Of a DNA stretch of 64,000 bases, positions 1 to 10,285 are shown piece by piece; the stretch's first letter is position 1; the number at the start of each line of letters is the position of its first letter. Location of the stretch: positions 1,302,001 through 1,366,000 of the forward strand of contig NC_089187.1 of NCBI RefSeq assembly GCF_947507565.1, in the 5' to 3' direction. Below the pieces are notes generated by a model. It did no database searches and was not told where the DNA came from. It saw nothing but the letters and a program-made list of their open reading frames with translations. A program made the position numbers and the translations under genes. Source of the DNA: Oscarella lobularis. Taxonomy: Eukaryota; Porifera; Homoscleromorpha; Homosclerophorida; Oscarellidae.

Positions 1-293
1 ATACACGGTAGCACATTACATTTTTCGTTTCTCAAGAGCCTCCAACTGGAGGCGAAGGCAGTGTCGTTGCCGTCACATTTTTCCTGTAGCTTTTTAATTG
101 ATGTAATGTCCCGAAATTAAATTCTAAAAATTAATTTTTCTGAATTTGCTCAAAATAACATTAAAATGTATTACTTTTTATCGATTATAGCTATAATTTT
201 TTTGTCTGAACATCGTGCCCGTTTCTTATAATTTTTTCTCACTTCTAGCTTAACGACTGCCAAATACAAACGCCAATCAACTTGACAGCGAAG

Positions 294-450
294 ATGGCAA
301 GAATAACATTGTACCTTCAGCTGCTATGTGTAGCTGTTCAAGCAAACTTAAAGGTTTGTTTTGTAAAAAATAGGTAAAACTAATGAAATCATATTGTCTC
401 CTTCTTACCTTTAGAAAAATTGCCCAACTCAATCACTAAAAGAAAAGTGA
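294..450 (+). CDS. Possible short secreted peptide, two exons
   Basis: An ATG at 294 opens a 20-codon exon (294-353) reading as a signal peptide: a basic start (MAR) followed by a hydrophobic core (LYLQLLCVAV). A canonical donor (GTTTGT) begins at 354 and a pyrimidine-rich acceptor ends at 414. Splicing the 61-bp intron keeps frame and adds KNCPTQSLKEK before a TGA at 448, giving a peptide of about 31 residues. The exon could instead splice to a more distal exon, because GC-rich open sequence follows. The function is unknown. I have no homology support, only signal-peptide character plus splice sites. Confidence 0.28.
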
Positions 451-499
451 TTAAAATTATATTATTAACGAGCTGGCTACAAAGTGACTCTTACTTTGC

Positions 500-757
500 C
501 AATCATGGACGTAGTCCTCGGCGGCCAGGGCGACGTCGTCGGTGGTGGGGCCGTCAACGGTCGCGAGGGCGGCGGCAGCGGCGACGTCGTCGGTCAAGGC
601 GGCAGTTCGTTCCTACGATGATGATGATTATGATGATGATAATCAAGTTTTAGTTATAGAGAGCGACGAATCATTCGTTCGTGCGCCATGCGCCTTCGAA
701 CGTTTACCTGATCGCAAACAAGCGTCCATTTCTTCTCGTACGAATATTCGGCCATAG
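500..757 (+). other. GC-rich repetitive stretch, coding status undecided
   Basis: Short GGC/CGTCGTCGG-type repeats run from 511 to about 600 and are open in several frames. One frame gives a Gly-rich stretch, another an Arg-rich stretch. A third continues into an acidic segment (YDDDDYDDDN) and ends at a stop near 757. Being open in three frames is what a GC-rich repeat does by chance, but the acidic tail could be a real exon end. Confidence 0.25.
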
Positions 758-3045
758 CCGTCGCTTTGTCTGCTGGCAAGTTCATCGTTTCCTGCAAACT
801 GGCATTAACTAACGATCGACGAGACGTCGCTGACTATCTTTTCTTACGAGTATCTTAGTGACACGTATTCCGGTTAAGGCCCTGCAATGGGGTCTGTATT
901 TCTGGAGTGCCAACGAGCACTTATATACCAGACTACATTCACGTGACCTAACTATTTTTTAACATGCATGTTCCCGAATGCGAATACGCCACACTTAGGG
1001 TTACACCAGGTAGGGAATAACAAAAGTAGACAGCAAGGACAAGCCCCCCCCCCCCCCCCCCCATCGCTAATGTTAGAGCCCAGGAGTTATCAATCCACTC
1101 ACGGTGCCAGTCGATAGCCGAGAACCCATACGTTACACGAGCGATCCAGTATCCAAACATGGTCATTGGAAAGCACCCGTCACATCGTCTAGAGTCCATA
1201 ATGAGTCCCTATTAGGTTTTCTCGACAGTTAACCGCCAGTTCCATGTTCAATTTTGAACAGAGGGAGCATAGTGGTAAAGTGTGACCTTGAACTTGACGG
1301 GGGATCAGTGCTGCCGCCAGTACTGGGTTCAAGGGTCAGGGTTTGCACGGGTTAGGACAGAAGAAGAAGAAAGTGAAAAGTCTGGCCTCCATTTTCACAT
1401 TTTTCGTGAGAGAAGAGGGTCCAAGACTTTTTGCCTCGATTTCTGTGCCCGTGTGTCGTCTTGGCCATTAAGAATATCGTCCAAATGGTCGTCAAGACTA
1501 TATTAAATATCATCCTTTATAATTTGGGCGATTTTTTATTTATAGTCATTGTACGCATGCGCAACACGTGACAACGAACAAACCACTTCTATGGCTTCGC
1601 CCGCGCCGGAATCACATTCAAAAACACGACCGGGACTTTAAAACGTGAGTTTAAAGCATAGCGTGCGCGCATATCATGGCGAAGGTAAAAGTCGTTCCCC
1701 CTTCGCTTTGACCCCTCGGTTCACTCCTCCCTTCGTCTTTGGTTTGTTCGATGGTCAGCGTGAAACGATGGCGAAAAAGGAAGTTGAACTGGACGAGGTT
1801 TGTCTTTTGAAATGTTCTACCGGTTGGTCGGACGATTCTACCGGTTTTAGGATTCTATCGCTAGAAGATTTTACGGCTTAATTATCACGCGTGAAATGCT
1901 TGTGGAAGCTACCACACGGGTACGCGTGATTTACGCGCATACCGTATTCGCGCGAAGAGTGTACCTGCGGGAATAGAGCCCTGGTTTCGAATAGATCCCC
2001 GTTAATAAAGAGAGTTCTCTCGACTAATTAGTAAGGCAAAGGCTAAATTTAGACGTAGCTCACTTGCGGCAGTACTTAAAAACACTGCTGGCGTTCGAAA
2101 ATTGAATTCAAGCTTAAAAAAGGACTTTTTTGAACGTTTGCCTTGGGTTATTACAGGGATGATATAATAGAGCCCCGGGGCTCTGTTCGCGCGAGTATGG
2201 TATATTATTCGACATTACATGCGGCATAGACGAAAAAGATAAAGAGAAGATCTTGACGGCAGTTTCGCTATTGTCTGATGCTGCTTCTCGAGCAAAGGCT
2301 GCTGTAGGTACATATTGGTCTAGAGAATTACTTATCTTGGGTTACTCTGTCTAAGTTCACCATTCCCTTACTTACGCTTATTTTTCTTGTTCGCTTCCTC
2401 GTTGTTTTCTGCACTAAAATAATTCCAGTTCGTGCCTTGGCGTACTTCCAGGACTAATTTGATGAACTTTAGGCCGTCGCCGCGCCTGTTTGAAACGGCT
2501 AAGTAGATCAGCAAAGAGAAAAACGCTGCTTGAAGAAAGAAGGCCTAGGTGTTAGCACCCCCAGCGTTCAGGCGCGCGGTTCTCTCAGTCAATAGAGACA
2601 CAAAGGAGACAATGAAGACAACAAATAGGTCGGGTTCAGCGCTGCGCCAGTTTCTCATAGTCGCGATCGCAACGAGTCATTCACGCTCCCGAGCTCCAAT
2701 AACCGTCTCAGAAAGTATTGGACATTTTTGCCTTTCACGAGCATCCTTAGCGACGGCATTTTAAGAATTTCTTTCAATAGTTTAAGCTACACAAAATCAA
2801 GTTTGAACGGATAGAGACAAAGCTATTACTTTACTTACCCGACGTCGATTTGATTTGTATTTGGCTTTGAATAGCCAAAGGGAGTAAAGATTTTGAGTGT
2901 TTTCATCTTGCGATTTGTGAGATGAAGTGAAGAAGCTCTCTCGTGGTGCTGTTTATAAGTTGTAAGCTGGCCCGCCCATTCTCCAGCTGGAGCCAAAAGG
3001 AATGACTGCTACAGTGCACCCACGCATAAGGTTCCCACGTGTCCC
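758..3045. other. Long stretch with no recognisable gene
   Basis: I read both strands and found only short ORFs without domain character. The stretch holds a 19-C homopolymer at 1044-1062 and unremarkable mixed sequence otherwise. Untranslated or intronic host sequence is possible. Confidence 0.6.
1044..1062. repeat. Poly-C homopolymer, 19 bp
   Basis: Nineteen consecutive C residues. Such runs are hypermutable and prone to sequencing error, and the exact length is uncertain. Confidence 0.9.
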
Positions 3046-3380
3046 TTTCCCGAATTTCGCCGCGTAATTATAAATGAGAAAGATTCCCTATCTTTTCGCT
3101 AACTCGAAACGATAGTGACATTCTTTCTCTAAGATTTGGTCGAACGATTAGTCACTCGGATACTGATCGAGTAGCGATTTTGAGTTCGATTTTTCGTTTG
3201 CCTACAATTTCGCTGGAAATTATAGTTGCTGAGGGCGTTTTCTAGAGCCTACGATGCAATTCGCGATTCGGCGCCGTCGCGAAACAAGATAAATTGGAAA
3301 GCTAAAAACTTTGGTCGAAGCGATTTTCAATCTTTCGCGTAGTTTAAAAGTTATTCGTTGTCATGGGCGTGGCTTCACGA
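3046..3380 (+). repeat. Dispersed non-coding repeat, copy 1
   Basis: This segment aligns collinearly with 34600-35070. Shared landmarks in the same order are a CGCCGCG start with AATGAGAAAG, CTCTAAGATTTGGTCGAA, CGTTTGCCTACAATT, CGTTTTCTAGAG with a CTACG.TGCGATTCGCGAT block, and a closing CATGGGCGTGGCT. It has no coding capacity. It is probably a MITE or SINE-like family or a decayed element end. Confidence 0.65.
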
Positions 3381-3382
3381 TG

Positions 3383-4187
3383 TCAAGGACATTTGATTTC
3401 TTTGATCAAACGGCAGTCTTTCGGCTTCCAATAGACATCTGAACGCGACTTAGCACCTGATCGTCCGCCTCGTCCACTTTTCTGGAAGTAGTCGTCTATG
3501 CTTTGCGGAGCGACCAGGCTCTCAATGACCGTTTCTTTGATGTGCGGAGTAGTATTGGAATGATACATTGCAACAAGTCGGTTCTTAGTAATGTAAGAAG
3601 CTCCCCCGGAAAAATACGAGTCCTCACCAAGATTGAAATGAAAGAAACAGAACAGTTCTGCGCACAGATTTAGGGACCGGCAGTACACAATCGTCCGTGG
3701 AGCTTGACGCTTGGGAGCTTTAATTAAGTGAGGTCATCAGTGTCCTCATTTCGCTGTGAATATAAGGGCGTGAATGAACAGAGTAAAAAATGTTAGTCCT
3801 ATCTCGACACTTGCTGATGACTTTACAGCGTTCCATTTGTAGACATTTTACGATGTCTTTTCTAACGTTCAAAATTGCTGTGGTAGTGCAAGCTAATAGT
3901 GAGGTGCCCTTAGGCACTAACGCCCTTACTTCGTGAAGTTGATCGTATGCAGGACGGAAGTCTCTGTTCCATTTCGATACGCAGTGCGCCTCATCCACGA
4001 CAACAGCCATTACACTGATAGTGATAAGTATTTCGTTACACAACAAATCTTTAGGTGCATCCGCTCCAGACGGCAAAAAAGCTGCGCTCACGTCCACCTT
4101 TCTCAAAGACTTAACTTGTTCAATCATGAGTGAAATCAATGGACATATCTGCGATAAACAATCTGATCTAACCATGTAATCATACAC
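3383..4187 (-). pseudogene. RecQ-family helicase remnant
   Basis: Read on the minus strand, this is a broken SF2 RecQ helicase. A motif Ia-like PLISLMIEQVKSL is followed by the DEAH box in VVVDEAHCVSKWNRDFRP and a degenerate TTTAI where TATA is usual. After a frameshift near 3690-3720, the C-terminal RecA lobe reads IVYCRSLNLCAEL and ends with the motif VI arginine-finger segment QKSGRGGRSG. About 30 residues around motif V are deleted between ESLVA and PQSIDDYF. The N-terminal Walker A is absent. The remnant abuts the truncated 3' end of the Helitron Rep remnant, which lies on the same strand. It is clearly RecQ-like by motif order and clearly non-functional. Confidence 0.85.
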
Positions 4188-5204
4188 AAAGCAGCCATGT
4201 CGGATCCTTTGTTGACATACTTAATGACGTATTGGATTGCTGTGACACTGCTGCAAATCTCGACGTTGATATGAGAGTCAAACATCTCGCTGAGCATCGG
4301 TGAATATGGCACAACCTATCGATTGTTGATAGTCACTTCGCGGCCGAGCACCTTTCGAGTTCTTGTGTTACCGCCTTCGCCAGGTTTTCACCTGCGGTAT
4401 AGGAGACATCCGTCGTTTGAGTATTGCGTTTCACTAATAAACTGCTTTGGAAAATCCTTGCTACGTTTTCCATCTTTCGTGCAGGGGGCGTTGGGATTCA
4501 TTTCCCACAGCAACCGTGTATCATGTTGGACGTCACGATGTCGTTTAGGCGAGGGTTTGTAGCCTTGTCTGGTATTTCAGCCGATATAATGGAATCTATG
4601 TTTTCTGCGCGTATTGGGTTTTGAAGCTAAAGCTGCGTGTGAGAGTGTGGAAGTCCTCTTTTTGCCACTCAATTGAGCAGACGTGGAGCTTGAACTTTTC
4701 CAAAAAAAATTTCTATGTCAGTTCCTTCATAATCGCCTTCTTTTTTAAGTTGAATGCTCGTGCAATGATGTCCGGCCTGTCGTTTGCTTTCTGCGTTGTG
4801 AAAAGTTCATTTTAATCTTTCCACTTTGGATTACACGTCATGGTAATGAAAAGAGAACGTCGCCCAAACGTGCGGACGTAGGTCATTGCGTCGTGGGTGC
4901 GTTGATGCATGTAGCGTGGCCCGCCCGTAAAAGTGCTGGATATAATTTTCTGTCCAATGTTGGCAGGATTTTCGTCGTTATGAAGTACAGTGGAACCTCG
5001 GTTAACGGCCACCTTGATAACACGGCCACCTTGTTATTCCGGCCAGTATTTTGTGTCCCGGACGATCTTAGTACAATCTGTTTACATTTTTACCTGATAA
5101 TACGGCCACCTGAATAATGCGTATTGCGGTCACTTTTTCGCGTTCTTCACACATTTATTCACTCTTTATTGCGGCCACAGATTCATGCTTTTTCATAAAG
5201 TTCT

Positions 5205-5520
5205 CTAAGTCTCCTTATATGAGATTTTCTTCCTGTAAACTGGTATATGCAAGGCACTTCGTCTCCCAGACCAACACCTCTGTTTGTACGACGGCCTGTC
5301 ACTGCACGTGCATATGACGCGGTTTCCCGCATAGGAAAGAAAATAAAACGTCTGTCTACTTACTGGACGCGGAACGTGTCCGACAAGTTCGCCCTTCATA
5401 ACAGCCACTGCCCTGTTGTCGTACCTATTCTGTGCTTCCCTTTTCAGCGAAAGAATTTCTGCGTCCAAACGACATGATAAACATGATGTCCGCGAACGTA
5501 CGACCTCAATTCGTACACGT
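5205..5520 (-). pseudogene. HIRAN-like domain fragment captured in Tigger 1
   Basis: On the minus strand the reading is ELRSYVRGHHVYHVVW, a 1-nt frameshift, then AEILSLKREAQNRYDNRAV, AVMKGELVGHVPRPVSR, and a further segment ending in basic residues. The RGHHVY, N-YDNRAVAV and GHVPR landmarks are those of HIRAN-like domains, which bind DNA ends in SNF2-family proteins and also occur alone in many invertebrate proteins. It lies antisense to the transposase, between the left TIR and the transposase start. It looks like captured host or element sequence. The frameshift and lack of a start make it non-functional. Confidence 0.6.
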
Positions 5521-5590
5521 CTTGTGCCTGTTGGTTCATGATCCTAAAACCATTCCGAAGCTAGTGCGCACGCGCTGTTTGCTGCTTAAG

Positions 5591-6771
5591 ATGGCCTCCC
5601 GGAAGACCTCGCGCAAGGAGCTTACCCTCAAAGAGAGAGTTGCCGTTTTAGAGTACGCGAGAAAGAATCCAAAGGAGGAACTCGGAAGCTGAGCGAAGTG
5701 TTCCAATGCGGCCGAACGCAAATTCAATCGATTCTGAAAGATTATGGAGAGTTTTCGAGCAAACAATCCTTTGTTGAGAAAACGGAAGCGGGAATCTGAA
5801 CTGAGCGACAGTTTATCGCTGGTATTCATTGGCAAGGGAAAGAGATATTCCAGTGACGGGGCCTATGCTTCAAGAGGAGGCCCTTAAAATAGGAAAGATC
5901 TGGGGTGAAAAAGATTTCAAAGCTTCAAATGGTTGGCTCAGCAACTTTAAAAAACGCCATAACATAGCTCAATTTGTCGTAAGAGGCGAATCTGCAGAAG
6001 TCCGCGAAGTAGTGGCGGCGTGGTACGACAGACTGCAATCACTTTTCGGCAGCTATAAAGCGACCCAAATTTGGAATGCTGATGAAACGGCCTGCTTCTA
6101 CAGAGCGCTTCCCGATAAAACTCTGGCAACAAAGGGGCGAGCATGCAAAGGTGGAAGAAAAGCTAAAGATCGCCTCACAAATCTTGCTAGAGCAGTTGAT
6201 GTTTTGACTGCCATTTGCTGGATTCGTCGGATCAAGCAAGCTTGGAACGACGTCAAGCCACGCACCATTGTCAACTGTTTTGCGCATTGCGGCGCAGTTC
6301 CAATAGAAGACGACACAGTAGATCCTTTCGCCGACTTGTTAGAAGAGGAAAGTGAGCAGTCTCCCGCTCTGCAAACACTGGTTAGCCAGAATGATCCTAC
6401 TCTATTCGGTATGGAGTACTTTAGGAGCGGCGACGAGGTTGCCACCTGCGCAACAATTGATGAGAGCGATTGGAGAAAAAGCCTTCTATCTGTTGCGGTA
6501 GAAAAAATAACAACCAAAAAAATACGTTCTGACGACGAACAAATAAACGATGAAGATTCTTATGACGAAGTAGAGATAGAAAAAATGCGCCATCATTTCT
6601 TATAGCCAAGCCATCTCCGTTGCCCAACAACTTGTGCAGTTTGCCGATGAAAGGGGGGATGAAGTTGTCGGAAGCGCAGCATTTGATCTAGCCACAAAAC
6701 TGAAGGAATCGAAGTTGAAGTGTTCCCGTGTTCAGACAACTGTCACAGAATACTTTACAAAATTGCATTGA
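5591..6771 (+). pseudogene. Tigger 1 transposase, catalytic core deleted
   Basis: The start MASRKTSRKELTLKERVAVL is a CENP-B-type helix-turn-helix. A frameshift follows at about 5690, and the reading resumes with a second DNA-binding region (GWLSNFKKRHNI) and the first catalytic block IWNADETACFYRALPDKTL. Shortly after KAKDRL the sequence jumps to WIRRIKQAWNDVKPRTIVNCF, which lies beyond the second and third aspartates in intact relatives such as that at 23257-24882. About 130 residues holding two of the three catalytic aspartates are therefore missing. Another frameshift lies near 6600, after which SQAISVAQQLVQFADERG leads to a stop at 6771. The element can only be mobilised in trans. Confidence 0.85.
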
Positions 6772-8446
6772 CTGCTCTATCTTTATGTTGCCTTATTGTG
6801 TTTTGGTCTGTAGACGTTGTCCTTTGCCCATGGTGTTCGTACATAGATTTGGTTCGAGCAGTGGTTTGAGCACGCTTTAGACTAACGCACGTTAACGGCA
6901 CTTTTTGATATAACGGACACCTTCGTAAAGCGGCCAAATGATTTTTGCCCAAAGGTGACCGGATTAACGAGGTTCCACTGTATAGCGTCGGTGAAGTCGG
7001 AGTAAGTCTCAGCTCTTAACTTCTTTTGATCTCTTCTGAGAAAGTTGAGTCTCTCGGTTTCGATTATGACGTACATGACAACGACGAATTGCTGCATTAG
7101 CCATCGACAGCGTTGCAAAGTGGTGAACTTCGGTAGTGGCCGAATCATAAGCATATGGCTGTAGAATTGCATAGAAGATACCTTTCGGTATTTGCTGGTA
7201 CGATAGTCAATCGAGTAGCCGTCTTCTCGTTTGGGAAAAATAACTGTATACTGCAGAGGGTCGTAGCTTCGGTGTGTTTCTGAAATGCGGTCGAGACGTC
7301 GGTCATCCAGATACTGGAGAACAATGTGTCCCCTGCCGTATTTTTCGTTCGCCATCAACACTGCAACCTCTTCGCAGGAAGGGGCATTATATCGCCCTGG
7401 GTGGGCGTTAGTGGGTCGCTCATTTGCGTCAATAACCAATTTGTACTCTTCTCCGTGTTCGGAAAGAATTTCGCGCGCTTTTTTCAAGCTGCGGACGTAA
7501 GCATTGTTGGTGTGCAACATTCTCTGCAAGTGTAGAAGAATTTCATCGTCGAGGCCTGGGATGACGTTGTTTCGTAGAGACGCTTCGACGTGCTCGTCAC
7601 CGACAAAGTAGAGTTGAGCAAATTTTGGACCGGTGTTTTGGCTTGGGAAGAGGCCGCCAATTCGGTGGTATACTTGTCCTTGAACCTTGAAACACGGAGA
7701 CCGACCTCCTGAGAAGTGAATCCCATGGAAGTCATGTTGAAAGCCGAATTGTATTTCCGAATATTAGCGAGGAAATGCGTCGACTTTCGGTTTCAGCCAA
7801 TAGTAGCTGATCGAGAGGATGCGGAAGTGTTTGTAGTAGTGGTATTGGAACCTCGACCTTTCCGTAATTGCAGCGGACACCCATAGCCTCTTCAGGCCAA
7901 AAGAGAGCATGACAAAAATGACATTCGATCGACATTCGTCCAATGTCGTTAGGTATGACAATGCCTGGAGCGTGGAAAAATGTATTCAACAATTGCGAAT
8001 AATTGAAATCGAGAAGCTATAGACCTGTACGCAGTAGGTCTGTGATCGCGTGCTAAACGCTGGGTTTCTCTGCTGGTCTCCGTCGGCGGCGTAGAAATGA
8101 TCTCCGTCTCATTCGGCGGCGTAGAAATGATCCCCGTCTCCGTCGGTGGCGTCGCATCGTCAGTTCTAGGAGACAAAGAGGATGAGTGTCCCCCATGCCC
8201 AACGTACCTTTGAGTGTGTTCTTGCGTCGTAGAATGAGCCGCTGGGTCCTTTGCAGACTCAGTCGAAGAGCATCGATCTTGTTTCATTATAGAGCGTTGA
8301 TCATCCGTCTGCTTTCGAGCAATATCGCTACGGCTTCGACGTCGATGAGACTCCGGAGGGTCATTTTGTTCTTTTCTAGATTGTCTTTCTTTGTACCGCT
8401 TCGCTCTTCGCGTCGTGGTAAGGAGGGTTCGTTTTTTGGGTGGCAT

Positions 8447-8743
8447 ATTCGAAAAAGCTTTGCAAGAACCCGTACGTTTGTCGGGAACGGTCCCTGATAC
8501 AGGGAAACGCCAAATTCTGCACATTTTCACGGAACAAACAACGTCGTGTGCTTTTCTCTCTCGCTAGGCTTAAGGTGGTTGCTCCCTGTAAAATAAAACT
8601 GCCGACTTACACTTTTCAGTAAGTTCTAATACTTTCTGACTGTATTACAATTTTTAGTTGTATATTTTTTAAATAAAATATTTTTCAATTTTTTGTGCGC
8701 CATTTTATGTTCAGAAGATGTCTCAAGTTTTGAATGACTAGAA
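8447..8743. promoter_or_regulatory. Divergent intergenic region of Helitron 1
   Basis: About 300 bp separates the Helitron Rep start (minus) from the RPA-like fragment (plus). It is AT-rich around 8620-8700. It could hold divergent promoters, but no specific site is recognisable. Confidence 0.25.
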
Positions 8744-9037
8744 ATGGAGAGTTATCGATTTTGTGGCGTAATGGTGAGAAGCTTTATGAATAAGAAGCAT
8801 TTTTCAACCTGTCGGGATCGCTGCTCTATTGAAAATATTGATGACATTGCTATTGAAAGCCTGGATGAGGAGAAAGTGATCCTGAAGAATGCTCAAGTAG
8901 TTGGTGTGCTTGATTTCCAGAATGTCATAAAGTGCTTGCATTGCAGTGGATCCGTTATGGAAGAAGATGCTGGCTTCGATAGCTGCCTTATGTTACAGAT
9001 GATATCAGGTAGCAGAAGTCTGTCATCTTCGATTTGA
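8744..9037 (+). pseudogene. RPA-like OB-fold/zinc-ribbon fragment (partial duplicate)
   Basis: The 97-residue reading lines up with the middle of the adjacent RPA-like gene. SYRFCGVMVRSFMNKKHFS matches TYRLEDVRVKDFLGEKSLS, NIDDIAIE matches EVEDIGAE, and VVGVLDFQNVIKCLHCSG matches IMGVGGLEKYVKCAMEAC. It therefore covers the end of one OB fold and the first cysteine pair of the zinc ribbon, then ends. The N-terminal OB fold is missing and only one cysteine of the second pair remains. It is a truncated tandem relative of the gene at 9123, diverged enough to be an old duplication or a second Helitron-borne copy. Confidence 0.65.
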
Positions 9038-9122
9038 TTCGGGATTGTTACCGAACATTCGGGCATTGTGTGTCTGTTATTGTTAGGACTTGTTTCAGTG
9101 TTTGTTAGAGTGCGGACTGAGA

Positions 9123-10285
9123 ATGAGCTTACAAAGAGTCGACCTCGGAGAGTTTCGAAAGGTGTCGGATGTGCCTTCATCTGATGGAACGGCGAAGGTC
9201 CACGGTGTAGTAAGAGGCCTTACGCCCATGAGACGCGGAAAGCGAGAATATTTCGCTGCACTTCTGTGCGACAATTCGAAGCGATTACGTATTCACGGCT
9301 TCGATGCTCTTATTCGCGAGCGCTTAGTACCGTTTCAGTGGGAGAATAAGGCTGTAATGCTGAGCGGGTGCCAAGTGATGAAGAATAAGTCAACCGGAGA
9401 AGTTGAGCTGAGACTGGGTAGCAACGTCAAGGTTGCTCCGTCGAGCGAAGCCTTTTCGGTTGACGTCATTGAGGAGAGGAAGGTTCTATCTCTAAGCGAG
9501 GTGAGTGGTTAGATGAGTTAGATCCTGCATAATAACATAGAGATCTTAGGTTGATAAGGAGGCAGCCTTAACTTTGGTTAGCGTGAAAGCGAAAATATTG
9601 AAGGTTTGTGGGGAGGAAATCGTGGGGGGGAAAGCGAAAGGCGCAGATGAGCATCCAGAGGGTGCTTCTTGGGGATGCTTCCGGGGTGCTTTGGTTGACG
9701 TTGTGGGAGGGGGATATAGGGAGATTGGAAGTAGAGAAGACGTATCGATTGGAAGATGTCCGTGTAAAGGACTTCTTGGGAGAAAAGAGTCTGTCCGGCG
9801 CCGAAGGTTGGAATTTTGAAGAAGTTGAGGATATCGGAGCTGAGTGCGTGGGGTTGGAGGTGAAAGGGAAAGGAGAAGCGGTGGAGAAGGAGATAAAGGG
9901 AGCTGTCATCATGGGTGTCGGCGGCTTGGAGAAGTATGTGAAGTGCGCGATGGAAGCTTGCCGCGGTCGTGTGATGTATGCTGACGGTGCGAGGATTGGG
10001 GACTGCTGTCTCTGCCATGTGTCACAGAGAGTGCTTGGTAATCTTGTCGAAGTAAGCGCCGAATTGAAGTTGGTGGCGAGAAATGGAGACAGATTGGCGG
10101 TGGACGCGTGTAAAGATGTTGTCGAATTATTGACGGGCGTGCAAGTCTGCGATGTGACGAAGGAGCATCTGTTGTTTGTCGAGAGCTTTGATGGCCGGAT
10201 CATTAACGGAATTTTGCGTGATGTAAAGCAAAATGGAAGTGAGGACGAATCAATCGCAATGGATGATTGCGAAAGTGGATCGTGA
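9123..10285 (+). pseudogene. RPA1-like single-strand DNA-binding protein of Helitron type, one frameshift
   Basis: Exon 1 starts at MSLQRVDLGEFRKV (ATG 9123) and ends at a canonical donor (GAG|gtgagt, 9501). The acceptor ends at 9549. Exon 2 opens with VDKEAALTLVSVKAKILKV, the start of an OB fold (RPA DBD-B type), and continues in another frame as VLLGDASGVLWLTLWEGDIG and KTYRLEDVRVKDFLGEKSLS. The frame change falls at a seven-G run (about 9624-9630), so it is an indel or sequencing error; a 43-bp intron (9604-9646) would also restore frame. A zinc-ribbon-like C-(4)-C...C-C follows (VKCAMEACRG, DCCLCHV). Helitrons of plants and some animals carry such genes. Its divergent position beside Helitron Rep fits that role. 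Confidence 0.7.

Larger units (their letters stand above)
4988..6980 (+). mobile_element. Tigger-like (pogo) DNA transposon 1, internally deleted, inserted in Helitron 1
   Basis: The left end CAGTGGAACCTCGGTTAACG matches the right end GGATTAACGAGGTTCCACTG inverted. Both are bordered by TA (4986-4987 and 6981-6982), the target duplication of the Tc1/mariner-pogo group. The left subterminal region repeats CGGCCACCTT. The flanking Helitron coding sequence resumes exactly after the element, as comparison with Helitron 2 (about 14160-14210) shows. The element is 1993 bp and carries a defective transposase (5591-6771) and an antisense HIRAN-domain fragment (5205-5520). Confidence 0.92.
4190..8446 (-). 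pseudogene. Helitron 1 Rep (Helitron-like N domain + HUH Rep), decayed and interrupted
   Basis: The minus-strand reading starts at MPPKKR (ATG 8446). A low-complexity, charged N-terminus is followed by a cysteine-rich segment (ECHFCHALFW) at about 7930. The core block (Helitron_like_N) reads YVRSLKKA, SETHRSYDPLQY, and after the Tigger insertion GGPRYMHQRT and LFITMTCNPKW. The 3' part (4190-4811) has several stops but still reads HG-CG-NPN, DGCLLYRR, VVPYSP and the two-tyrosine YVIKYVNKG. The HUH region (usually PHAHILLW) is frameshifted. No PIF1 helicase follows; the reading ends beside a RecQ remnant. It is the same family as Helitron 2 at 11.0-15.7 kb and more decayed. Confidence 0.85.

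Noticed and set aside
9568-10203. 211-codon minus-strand reading
   Set aside because: It is the antisense shadow of the RPA-like gene, whose OB-fold and zinc-ribbon pattern fits the plus strand.
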